A stretch of DNA of 64,000 nt from Spirodela intermedia (Eukaryota; Streptophyta; Magnoliopsida; Alismatales; Araceae): positions 377,001-441,000 of the forward strand of contig LR746273.1 of the NCBI GenBank assembly GCA_902729315.2, given 5' to 3'. Position 1 is the stretch's first letter. Each line of letters opens with the position of its first letter. Below the pieces are notes generated by a model. It did not search any database. It had not been told where the DNA came from and saw nothing but the letters and a program-made list of their open reading frames with translations. Positions 17,701-28,500 of the stretch are shown one piece after another. The position numbers were made by a program, and so were the translations under genes.

Positions 17701-20034
17701 TAATGCCTTCATTAACAAAATTCCTTTCAAAATCAAGATCCCTGAATCTTATTCGAAAGAGAAGTATGGAGCAAAAGGAATAGATTTAAAAAACAGATGA
17801 ATGGGCAAATTAAATGTTGATAGTCAAGTGAATGGGGAAAAAAATAAAAAACCTTCTCCTCCATATTCCATGTTTTCGAATGTTGTGAAAGCAATCTCTG
17901 GTATACCGCAAGTAGCCTAAAATAATACAACGCAAACAATGTCATTAGGCCAATATAGCATCTGAATAAGTAAAAATATACCAATAAGCTGTAATACAAG
18001 TCAAAACATGACAACATTTACTTAGAGATTCAGGAATTTCGCTTAAAAGTATATTTATAATAGTATAGGTTAACGAAAGGAATTTATTTTAAAAATAAAC
18101 ATAACTGACGTAACATCAGAAGTCTTGTGTTACAAGATTAAAAGGCAATTCACCAGTTTACAGTATGCTTAGGCCAGGGAGATAATATGGTAAATCCTGT
18201 CCTACTTGCTATTACAAAGATAAAAATACAATATGATTCCGGCCGTCTCCATATTGTAGTTGACCAAAGACTAAACAGCCGTCAATTTTAAAGAAAATGG
18301 CAGTGTTTTTCACAATGTCTAGACTGATGCATTCACTAAAGACAAAAAAAGGTGCTTTTACCTGTACACTAAGCAGACAATTAAAATGAAATGTGGTTGC
18401 CATTCTTCCAGCAGCCTCCATTTCGTATGCTATAGTCAAAGCATTCGAATGATCCCCAGCTTTACAGTCTTCTTCAATTAAGAGATCATACAATTCATCA
18501 GTCGCCCTTAATCCTCCTTCGGCCCCTTTCAAAAATACTTGATTGGCATCATCCAGGTACTTATTCTTGACGAGCTCCTCTGAATTAAAAGCACCATAAA
18601 TATTTCTTTAGTTGTTGGAAATTAATAAGAAAAGAATAGCTTCTGAATGAAGAGCTATAGAAAATTTTCACACCAACAAGCACAAGCCAAGCTTGTCGAA
18701 TATCAAACTTTAACTTTTCCATTGCTGCGAGAATCTCTAAGCCCCTAGTTGCATAGCCCTTAGAACCAAACAACCGGATCAATGCAACAAATGTTTCATG
18801 TGTAGGACGTAAGCCTGCACTCAATTCCCTTCTCAGTGACTGCATCTGCATTTAGTACTCCAGCATGAGTATGTTCTGAAACTCACATGTAAGCAAATTA
18901 ATGTAGTATTCATTAGAAAGTCAATCTTTGCTAAGTCTAAGGTATGCACATGGAGACCCAATAAATAAACTTCCCAATTCAAGGACTATATTAAGGTTTC
19001 TCAAACATACATTCGACAGTCCTACATATGACGAAATTACAATGATTACCTGCCAGAATAGATCCTCCTGTCAAAAAGTTCAATTTGGTGTTCCTCAAAG
19101 AAATAGTAAATTTCCTAAATCAGTACATGGGATGAATACGATCAAGAGGACCTAAACACCTCACGTATAGCTTATAGGAAACTGTGTGGTAGAAAGTGAA
19201 TTAAGAGTTTCAGCTGTCCCTGCTCTCCCCTCCATAGCACGTCTCAGATGAGCGAAAAGATCATTATAACGTATAAAATGAGTATTCAACTAGCGTTACT
19301 GCAACCTCCACACGAAACCTTTTTTTTTTTTGGGTTGTTTTCAGTGAGATATTTCACTCGCAGACAAAAAACTTAGTTCAGGCCAGACAATCCAAAAATC
19401 CCGAAAATGGAGGAGAGGATCTAGAAAGAACGGCTCTATGAGAAAGAATGATGTATTGACACAAGGATCCCTCGAGGATTAGTGGACTAATGCATCGCTG
19501 AAGTCTCAGGTAACTACACAAGTACGTGCGTCGGATATATTGGGCGATACAAGATCGGGGCAGTGAAAGGAATGTGAAGTCTCTGAACTTTATGGGAGTA
19601 ACTTCGAATTAAAAGAATAACGTAATTTCACGTAAACCATGAGACATTACCGCCCCTTCGTCATCACCGGATAGCGTTTGAGAGACAATGAGGCCGTGGA
19701 ATGAGCGGGGTCCGGGGTTTAGTCCCGCGGCGATCATGTCATAGATCACCTCCGACACACCTGCCGCATCACCAGCCCGGGCGCGCTCCATCAGCTCTTC
19801 CATAAACGTGAACCTCAGGCTCTTCTCCAACACCGAAACCTGAGAACTGGAAGGGTAGGTGGACGAAGAGGAGTAAGAAGAGGAGGGGTTGTCTTCCTTC
19901 GTCTGCTTCTTCCTCCTCGTTTTCCTCTCGGGCGTGCCTACGGCCATGCTAACGCGGGACGACCGCACCCTGTGGGCCGCCGTAGGCAGAACATGGTGGG
20001 GGAATTCCGAGGCGGACGGTAAAGGGAGCGCCAT
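8273..20034 (-). CDS. PTAC3: PTAC3: SAP-domain/PPR-like plastid transcription protein, 13 exons, complete
   Basis: Component of the plastid transcriptionally active chromosome, associated with the plastid-encoded RNA polymerase and needed for chloroplast gene expression. Exons in coding order: 20034-19651, 18845-18674, 18579-18362, 17916-17853, 16696-16624, 15318-15241, 15078-14921, 14205-14037, 12730-12268, 12105-11725, 9505-9302, 8696-8563, 8453-8273. They join in frame to 892 aa. Residues 1-50 are Ser/Arg/Lys-rich, as in a plastid transit peptide. PPR-like helical repeats follow. A SAP DNA-binding motif lies near 541-575 (VSELKEELEAQGLPTDGTRQ), then an acidic stretch at 587-690 and an aspartate run before WFPED at about 721-730. 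The C-terminus returns to PPR-like sequence (SPLYDEVITLCLDLGEQDAA). Intron 11 has a GC donor. It shares a divergent promoter with PSAE. Confidence 0.95.
8697..9301 (-). other. GC-AG intron (PTAC3 intron 11)
   Basis: On the minus strand exon 11 ends GACAAG and the intron begins GCATGT; it ends GTCTCAG before VIELGGTP. Family alignment places K directly before VIELGG, so the GC donor is required. No GT donor keeps the frame there. Confidence 0.8.
8725..8764. repeat. (GA)n microsatellite in PTAC3 intron 12 acceptor region
   Basis: A GA run of about 40 nt on the plus strand reads as (CT)n in the PTAC3 transcript, about 27 nt upstream of the exon-12 acceptor. Confidence 0.9.
16107..16203. repeat. 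Short direct duplication in PTAC3 intron 5
   Basis: The segment TGAGCCRCTGACTTTACTTT occurs near 16107 and again near 16179, each followed by a T run and an AGGCAAT copy. It is a local degenerate duplication in non-coding sequence. Confidence 0.6.
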
Positions 20035-20757
20035 TTCCCTCTCCTTCTTGTCCGCCCGCAGACCAGGGGCGGGGGGGGGGGGGGAAGGAAGCGAAAGGAT
20101 AAGGGAAGAGGGACGAGAGACTGAGCAGTTGGTTCTTGGAGTTCTCGGGAGGGAGGAGAATGACCAGGGTTTAAGGATTAGGCCAGTCGCAACGGCTCCG
20201 TTCCTTCTCTGTTACACATCGATGTGCATAGAGTGCTACGTCGGCGCTCCTCTACTATCCCGATACAAAGGAGTGGGTGCGACTACCCCCCCCAGAGATT
20301 GCTGCTCCCCTCGTGGAAACGTATGAAATGGGCTGAGGTGCGGTATGTATCGTACTGTGTTCGAGCAGTAGCTGTTTCAGTACTGGCCCTCCCGTGCGAG
20401 ACTTCGGGTGTAAGTCGGAATCGTAGTGAGTCTCGATTCGGATCCGGGACCCACTCGCGAATCGGTGTATATCTTGGGTTGACTCAGGGCACAATGATGC
20501 ACGGAAGGCCGAGTCGCTCTTCTGGCGCGACACTCAGCAAACTTTTTATTCTTCTTTAATTATTTTTATTTTTAGGCCCCTATCAGAAAAACCACGGAGT
20601 GAATTATCGCGAGGGTTGCGGATAGGCATCCACGTGGCAGCACTGGAATGGCTGGAATGAAATTCGATCTTCGATATGAGGAAGGCCTTCCCCTTCCTTC
20701 CGCTCCCTTCCTAAATCATCACAACTCACCACTTCCTGCCCGATTCGACTGCGTTCC
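20035..20757. promoter_or_regulatory. Divergent PTAC3 / PSAE promoter region
   Basis: 723 bp lie between the start codons of two nuclear genes for plastid proteins. The PTAC3 side is GC-rich with a 14-15 nt G run at about 20069-20084. A TGACTCA (bZIP/GCN4-like) site is at 20480-20486. An AT-rich patch is at 20545-20575, and a G-box lies 122 bp before the PSAE start. No reliable TATA box is seen. Coregulation is inferred from the arrangement. Confidence 0.7.
20630..20637. promoter_or_regulatory. G-box (CCACGTGG) upstream of PSAE
   Basis: A palindromic CACGTG core sits in the favourable context CCACGTGGCA, preceded by GATAGG, which resembles an I-box. G-box plus I-box pairs bind HY5/PIF/GBF-type bZIP and bHLH factors in light-regulated photosynthesis genes. 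Occupancy cannot be seen from sequence. Confidence 0.65.
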
Positions 20758-21295
20758 ATGGCGACCGCCTCCGCAGTGGCATCTGCGGCCTCTGCCTTCC
20801 TCTGCCGGCCCTCCGCCGGTGGCGTCTCCCGCAGCTCCGATCGCCTCGCCGGGCAGCGGAGGAGAAGCCTCGTCGTCGCGGCCACCCAGGAAGCAGCGGC
20901 CGCCGCCAATCCTCCGCCAATCGGGCCCAAGAGGGGCACCCAGGTACGGCGCCGCCCCTGCCCTCTCCGCCGCGGGCGAAGGAGCTGCATCTAATTAATT
21001 ACTTTCCTTTTCTTGTTCTGCTCCGTCGCCGTAGGTGAAGATCCTCAGGAGGGAGTCCTACTGGTTCAACGGCGTCGGGTCGGTCGTCGCCGTCGACCAG
21101 GTGAGCTCTCTCTCTCTCTCTCTCTTCTTCCCCCTCCGCCGCTCGCGCTGAGATCGCTGACTGCCGCCGGCAAAATGCTGTGAGCTCCAGGACCCCAAGT
21201 CTCGCTACCCGGTCGTGGTCCGCTTCAACAAGGTCAACTACGCCAACGTGTCCACGAACAACTATTCGCTGGACGAGATCCAGGAGGTGAAGTGA
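20758..21295 (+). CDS. PSAE: Photosystem I reaction centre subunit IV (PsaE), complete
   Basis: Stromal peripheral subunit of photosystem I that helps dock ferredoxin and supports cyclic electron flow. Exons 20758-20943, 21035-21100 and 21191-21295 join to 118 aa. Residues 1-40 form a Ser/Ala/Arg-rich transit peptide, with likely cleavage near VVAATQ. An Ala/Pro-rich linker follows. The SH3-like core starts at about residue 55 ([19 protein letters not shown]) and contains [20 protein letters not shown]. Both introns are tiny (91 and 90 bp), and the gene is far more GC-rich than its neighbours. The start codon has the good context CCATGGCG. Confidence 0.96.
21106..21124. repeat. (CT)n tract in PSAE intron 2
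   Basis: A short CT run just after the intron-2 donor GTGAGC. Confidence 0.75.
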
Positions 21296-21643
21296 GCTCC
21301 GCTCCGCTCATCTCAGGCGGAGGCCAGTGGGGGCTTCCTCCCCTACCAGTCTGTATGAAATTCTGTTAGTCCTACTTTCTGGGATCTGTAAAATTTCCTC
21401 CTTCCGCCGTGGACTCTTTTCAACGCTACCCTGTGCGAATCCCATGATCCTCCTACGTTCTGAAAATGGGTGTCGACTCGGGCTTCGAAACCAACCAACC
21501 TTGTTCGGGGACGTTATTTGACGAAAGCCACACAAGAATGCGAGTACCTTGGCTGGGAGGAACAAGGGAGGAAGGATCCGCCGTACAGCGTGGAGATGAA
21601 TGAAATGAGGCAGGCAGCTCTCGTGGGCAGGAGGGAGGTGCTC
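21296..21643. other. Convergent 3' region between PSAE and GRXS12
   Basis: 348 bp between the stop codons of tail-to-tail genes, expected to hold both 3' UTRs. No further coding sequence or repeat is recognised. Confidence 0.7.
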
Positions 21644-24600
21644 TCATGGTTGCTGCAGGCTCTGACCGCCGACCGCCTCGGAGAGCAAGACCGTGAGTTC
21701 CCCCTTGTGGTGGAGCTTCACGGTGTCTGCACCAAAAATCACGGGCCAAAATGCCGAAGAAATAAATTTTCTTCGAATTGAATTACGGTAGACTTTCGTT
21801 TTTTATATGAGAAAAGTAAAATAAATAGTGAGTACCTGTACAACCGCCGATATGCTTGCCTCCTGTTTAGAAGAAGAAGCAAGGAATCAGCGACTGAATG
21901 TATAACCAGATGCATTGTGGCAAGTAAACTAGGGGCATGGGAAGAATAGAGCGGTATGCCAATTTAAGAAATAAAATGATAGCACAGGGAGGGTTGACCA
22001 TAGGTGATATGAACAAAATTGGGTGCCACTTTTTCTTGATGTTCAGCTTTGTGGATGATGCTGGTATCGTTTTACCAGATATAGCTGATTGGCCGCTCTA
22101 AATGATCCTGCACGGCCAAAACCTACTGATTTCTGGATAAATATGGAACAAATCAAGAATCGAGGCCAGAATATATAGGAATTGCCTGTCGGTACCATGT
22201 GCGATAGTCCTCTCGTGAACACGATGATTCACTGGCATTCCGGACATCAGTTGACTAAAAAAACGAAAAGCATTTATAGATGTTTGGGAAAGAATGCAGG
22301 GCTTACCACTCTGCCTCCTTTTGAAACCCGGGCAGGGTACCTAATTATATATAAAACTCTAAAGAAATGTAGGTAGAGTGTGAGTTTCTGCAGTTAACCT
22401 ATCAGCCCATCTCCTGTTCCCAAGGTGTGACCGAGTAATGGAGTTCGCTATCAACCTGGGTTCTGCTATCATTTTTCTCCTTCCCTCATAATCAAACTCT
22501 TTTACAGTTCAACAATTTTTCAGCCCATCTCTGCGTGCCAGTCTTAACAAACTTACTGTGACAGGCTATCATCCAGACACTCCCGTCTAAGCTAACAACG
22601 CCAGGACATTGCACCAATGCAGATGGCGACTCTGATTAGCATGCCATATCTCGCACATTTTTTCTGTATGTTCTTTTAATTTTTTTTCCTCTTTTATCCC
22701 ATATTCCAGTACAATGTTCATTTCATAGCCAACAGGCAATATTTTACGCAACTGTCTTCAGCTGGTTTAAATAATAAATTTCTTCGTATCGGCTTTACAG
22801 ACAAGTGCCTACAGTTATTAAATTGCATTGGAATCACTAACTACAGTTATTAAACTGCATGATGAAAGGATGTAGCGTGGGAAGATAAAACATCGCTACA
22901 TACCAATGAAAACATTTGGGACAGTAAATTGTCCAGTGAGCCTCTCCAAAACCTTCTGAAGTTGTGGCCCTTGGGGACCTGAAAAGGGGCAAAAGATCGC
23001 TACATTACAAACTCAAGTAACTACTCACCTGATGGACGTTATACCATCCCATTTGTTCGAGAAATAAAGCATTTATAAAAAAATGTGACAACTCATAGGT
23101 CAGCTTGGTCAGTTTGGTCTCTGACCTGACCAATGCCAGGGACAATCCTGCGGTCTGTCTCATAGAGTAACTTGTACAAGTGTAGATAATGTTACTGATT
23201 TAATAACCTACAGTTTACCCTTTCACAAGAAGGATTTGCTACTTCTAGAGTTTCATATAGTTGCATTAACAGATAGAAGCTTAAGAAGAAACGTTCATAA
23301 GAATCTCTTTTGATCTGGCATATGACCCTAATTTTCCCAAGAGACAGCTGGCAAACGACTTATTTATCCCTTTTTATTTTCTCAACCTTTCATCATTAAG
23401 GAAGTGAATAGAACCTACTAATATCATCTTTATTTACAAACGAAAATACTATAACGAGACTCAGCAATACTAGCTCAAGTGAGAAAAAAATGAGCATAGA
23501 TTATACGAGAGCATCAATTATGTGCATGCAAATGCACCAATTGATGTATACATTCGTATGAGATCACTATCACCAGGCATAGCTTCACTCGTTTAGAGGA
23601 TGGTTGAACAGAGGGGCCAGTCAAATTTCTTTTCAATGTTGCAACAAAGTGACCAATATGCATTCTTGAGCATATATGTCAAAACGACTAGGTAAATGAG
23701 AGATTGAAGTGCACTGGTTTGCAACCTTCGTGCTACATGTGGACGATAAAAATTTCATTGCAAGTTCATCGAAGTATATCATATGAATCAGATTCATGAT
23801 TCTCTCATTTAACCAAACGAAGAAAGGCAAAAAAATCGTCCAAGTTTATAATGATGTCATTTGGCTAAGTAGTAAAAATGTAGGTTACAACAGTGCCCTG
23901 AGAAACTAGATCAAGTATAAAGCGATAACAGATTTTAAGAGGCAAAAGACGGAAAAGAAGCAGTAGATTTGACGTATATTTCTCTTTCAGGAAAAAGGTA
24001 AACTTTGGTAAAACGTAATTCCTGTTTAGATGGGTCAATCGATAAAAAACGAGCATCAATCCACTGATTGAAACCTGCTTAAGATTCTAACCGTTTAAGA
24101 AGCTAAAAGAAATAGGATGCTACCGTCATTCAATAATCGCAAACAGAACTGTTTCCAATAAGTTTTCAAGAAACAGAAAACTGATTTTAAGAAATTAAGA
24201 TCTAACGACATTCGAATATTTGTCTCCAACCAACTGCTGTCGTATGTGTTTTGAAACTTTCCACGAAGGAGAGAAATCTATCTCTTGCACATGTCAGTCG
24301 AGGACGTTGGCAGCAGTCAAACCAGTCAGAAGGAGTCACTTATCCACGACTGAAGAGAAGGAGAAAAGTTGATTGGATGAGAAACAAACAAGGGTGAGAG
24401 GAACCTCACCAAGTTCATCCAATTCGATTACTAGCGGTTCGACACCGAGTCTCTTGAACAAAGCCTTCACCTCCATTGAATACCTTCGCGCAATAAATAG
24501 TTCTCGAATAATAAGGCACGTGAAATTTTGAAACGACTCATTGAAATCACTCTAATTAGCCAAAATTGAGTTCGATGGGGACAGACACTCACGAGCACCA

Positions 24601-24906
24601 CGTCTTCGAGTATACGACAACTGGATTTTCGTCGATCGTCTTCTTGACAGTCTCCTCCATTCGGGATCCGAACGAAGACGAGGATGAAGACGTAGATCTC
24701 ACGGATAACAATCCACTCCGGCCATCTCCGCAGCTGCTGATTCCTCCACCGACGACATAGCCGTAGCCAAGGGAACGGAGGGGACGGACGAGGAGAGTAT
24801 TCGAGGGGGTGGTGAAGCTCTGCAATCCGTTGAAGCACCTGACCCTATTCAGAATGGGGCGGAAGGCAGCGCTCGCCCCCGCCACGTTGCCGAGACTCTC
24901 CGCCAT
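21644..24906 (-). CDS. GRXS12: Plastid glutaredoxin GRXS12 type (CSYS active site), complete
   Basis: Glutathione-dependent thiol oxidoreductase of the chloroplast stroma that reduces glutathionylated proteins. Exons in coding order: 24906-24593, 24483-24410, 22978-22904, 21862-21836, 21726-21644; they join in frame to 190 aa. Residues 1-82 are a long Ser/Arg-rich transit region. The active site is WCSYS, with catalytic Cys104; a Ser at the position of the second Cys is typical of GRXS12 and distinguishes it from GRXC5 (CSYC). The cis-Pro TVPNVFIGG and the glutathione-binding GGCTDT follow. Exon 4 is a 27-nt microexon encoding GKHIGGC. The C-terminus [13 protein letters not shown] is short and not conserved. 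Intron 3 is about 1 kb. Confidence 0.94.
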
Positions 24907-25549
24907 TCTCGAGCGCTCCCTCGCCGGCCCAGGACTCTGCAGCTAGCAGAGGCGCTGCAGTCTCCGAACTGTAGATTAGAGACGATCGCGGTCAGCTGAC
25001 ACGCGGATCAGGAATCACTATCGTATTCCCCTTCTAGTCCGGTTGTCGTCCGGCCAGTCCGATCTGGTCCTCGTGCGTCGCTCCAATTTCCTCTTAGAAT
25101 ACTCTAGCTCTTGTTTTTAGGACCAATCTAGTATATACAAATCATACATTTTATTTATTTTTCTAAATTTATTAAATAAAAATCAACACAAAATATGTGT
25201 CAACGCCCACTCTGGTGGCTATAATGATAATACCAGACAAACTGGGCACAGATTATGATACGAGTTAAATCGGTCGAAGGTACTTTTGGTGATCCACGCA
25301 ATATCAACGTGGAAGCAAGATACTGGATGGACGTAGCGGGGAGTGTAACGCGAGACGCACATAGTGGCATATTATTGTTTTACATCAGAAGAGGAGGTGA
25401 CGTAACCTTCCAAGCAGGGTCAATTACTTTCAACTCAGTTCTGCTCGCTCGCTTGGCCAGTAGACTTGCGCCCCCACACCACCACCCCCCCCGCCCCCGC
25501 CAAGGGTGAGAAGAAGGGCGAGGAAACGGCTGCAGGCAGAACCGCTGCC
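24907..25549. promoter_or_regulatory. Divergent GRXS12 / PIR promoter region
   Basis: 643 bp between the start codons of head-to-head genes. 24907-25080 is GC-rich and probably the GRXS12 leader and core promoter. 25100-25260 is AT-rich. 25430-25549 is a C-rich leader before the PIR start. No specific element could be supported. Confidence 0.6.
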
Positions 25550-28500
25550 ATGTCTGTCCCAGTGGAGGAGGCCATTGCGGCGTTGTCGACGTTCTCGCTC
25601 GAGGTACGCGTCGGGAGATCCTACCTCGCAATTCGACGTCTTCCAGCTTATTTAAATTTACTCCCGTCGGATACCTTGCCAATTCGATCATTGTGTTGAT
25701 TTTCTCGCTCTTCACCGTAGCTTCAGGCGAATTCTCGGGATCTCAACTCGCCGAGTCGTACGGTTGTGTTTTTTGAATCTAAAACCGTGTTGCGTCTGTG
25801 CTTCGTGTCTGGGGAGATTCTTTTGCTCGATCTTGGTTGTTGATGCGAGTCTTCTGTTACTATCTGGTGGGGAAGCCACTGCATTGCTTCGAAAGTTCGC
25901 AGTCTCTGAAGTACTGTCTCAGAACTTTGGTTATTGCTTTCACTACTTGTTTTTAGGCTCGATGATTACCGAATGACTTAAAAAGGGCACATCGCGTGCC
26001 ATTAGCATACATTTCTGGCTGTTGTGCTACCAAACTCGACAAGGGTATCGGCATCAATATTTCCGAATGGTTGTCAGACTCTCATGCTTCGCAATCTTGC
26101 TGTTAGTTAAAGTCACGACAAAAGAACCCCAACGACTCCGCGATAAATAACGTGAGCAGAAATAACTGGGGAAATGGTATTTCGCACCGTGTTGAGCGGT
26201 AGGACCCTGGGTCATTGTATCATTTTATGGTTTGATTGTATTTTACGTGAATAACAGGACTCTGGGTCGCAGGTCGTTGTATTATACTGGAGTTCCGTTA
26301 GAGGTCTTAGCCCCAAGGTCAGATGCCTGAAATAAGCTAAATTATTTACAAGGGTGGAAATGTGGATTAGCCCCAAGGTCATTGTAACGAGGAGCAACGG
26401 ACTTGGGCAGAAGTTGCATGAGCTGATGTGGAGCAGAATTTCTGTAAAGAGAAGTGCTCTCAAGGGTGTTCTTGTCTTAAAGAGTGCGTAAATTGATAAG
26501 TGAGATATCTTGTTGCGAACTGAGAATTGTGGAACAGCATGCTATCATATAAGTTTTAGATCTGAATAATGAAAATGACAATTACATCTTTGTGTAGTGT
26601 ACATTTGGGAGAATGAAAGATTTGATGGCGGAAGTGTTTCTAGCTTTTTGCAGTCTCTTTATTGTAGTTCTTCATATTATGTTCGTGGTCACAGCAAAAT
26701 CTGTAACTGCCTATGTTTTATTTCAAGAATATTTTCTTCTTACCATGTTAAACTTGTAGGCTGTTCTATGTGAACTTTGGACTTATCTAGGACTCATTTT
26801 TTTATCGTGGTTGTCATCAATACCAAAACTATAATCCGTAAAAAAAAGTAACTTTTGTTGGCATTTGTTTTTCAGGATGATCAGCCTGACCTGCAAGGGC
26901 TTACTGTCTTACTTTCCACTGAAAGATGTGCAACTAGCAGTCCAATTGGTAAGTTACTAATTGATTAAAAGTTGTTACTGTTTGATTGAGCTCATCTGGA
27001 TAGTATATATATCCCTTCCTCTAGTGTTCGGTTAGTTGCTTATTTGTTGCCTGCAGTTCACCAGATACGTGGAAGAATAGTGTAGCTTTCGGCCAGTAAA
27101 GCAAGAGTTCATCTTCCTATAGTAAGAAATGAAAATGGTTAATAAGGTTGATTCAATGTTTATAACAGGTTAAAAATCGCTTTTCTGGAATAGAAAAATA
27201 CTTTTCTTGAAATTTTAATAGTTTTATCTCTCTGAAAATTACTTTCGGCCAATGAAGGTTCTGCAGATGAGGTGTCAGTTGACATTTTTTTTTATCATTA
27301 CTGAGTTGTGTCAAATAATATTTGATTATTAAACGGGTATCTTGTTCTATTAAAAGAATATGTCGTACTTTGACGCCAACTTCTAAATGGAAAACAAAGT
27401 CTAAACTTGTTATCTATAATTATCCTTGCGTCTATTATTATTCTTATTCATTCAAAATATTTCTTCTGCAGAATATGGTGATGTATCTGCATATCGACTA
27501 TCATTGGGAGAAGACACAAAGTCTATTAATCAGCTGGTGGCTTAACTTTCTCTTTTATTTAGCTAGCACGCTGCATTTTGTTTACCAAGTTTAACATATT
27601 TTTCCACTTATCTTTGTCCAAAGAGTTAGCTAATGATGGGATTCCTTAGTTATTATATGAAAGAGTATGGCATTCTGGATATTTTTTTGATGAAGAATAT
27701 GTTCATGATAAAAGGCGGAACTCCAAGATTTACAGGGTGACCGATTGGGTTAATCACATTGCTATTTTTTTTTCCCCTGAAAAAGCAATGAGAACTGAGT
27801 AGGAAAAGTTCCCGTTCTTTTGCCATGTCAACGCCTTTGAGTTGAATGATTGACTATGGAATTATTTCTTGGAAAATCTCGGCAACTCATGAATTTTGTA
27901 ATTTTAGCTTTTGACACGTAATCTTGCTTAGTTAGGCATTGACTATCAAATCCGACTAATGTTTGTTTCACTCCTAAAATCATTCATAGGTTATAAATTG
28001 TTGGGTTTATTCATAACCTGTGAGAAAGCAGAGGATTCTTGGTAAATTCTTCAAAATGTTCTAACAGCTACTGACATTGTAAAATTTGTACAAAAAATTG
28101 TGCAGTTCCATTATCGCCATCTCTGGCTCTGACATTGTCTGGAGGATTTGAAGCCATCCCCAGAATGTTGAAGAGGGAAGGAAATGACTCCGTTGTTGTC
28201 ACTAAGACTGTCTTCTATCATTAACCTTAGGTTAAAAGGCCTTTCTGGTGGTCTTCTTCCATCCGTGTTGACTCGCAGTTGCAAATAATGGGTGTTTAAG
28301 CGGGAGTGATGAAGGATGAAAATTATGAATTCAATGATGGTTGAACGTACCAAGGCCTCTCCTTCACACAACCACTAAACTGCAACATCATAATGGGGAA
28401 AGCTAGATACTTGCTTTTCAAATAAGATTTTGAAAATTCCCTTTCAAAACGAATAACAACCAGTTGAAAGCTAGACCTTTGCAAAAAAAGGAAGGTAAGC

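Noticed and set aside
20224..20559. Open frames on both strands in the PTAC3/PSAE spacer
   Set aside because: They are caused by locally high GC, have no family resemblance, and lie across the promoter of two well-defined genes.
21453..21781. Overlapping open frames in the PSAE/GRXS12 3' region
   Set aside because: One real coding segment here is the GRXS12 last exon (21644-21726, minus). The longer frames read it out of phase.
24566..24760. Plus-strand open frame over GRXS12 exon 1
   Set aside because: Antisense shadow of the transit peptide, whose Ser codons read as Asp/Glu runs on the other strand.
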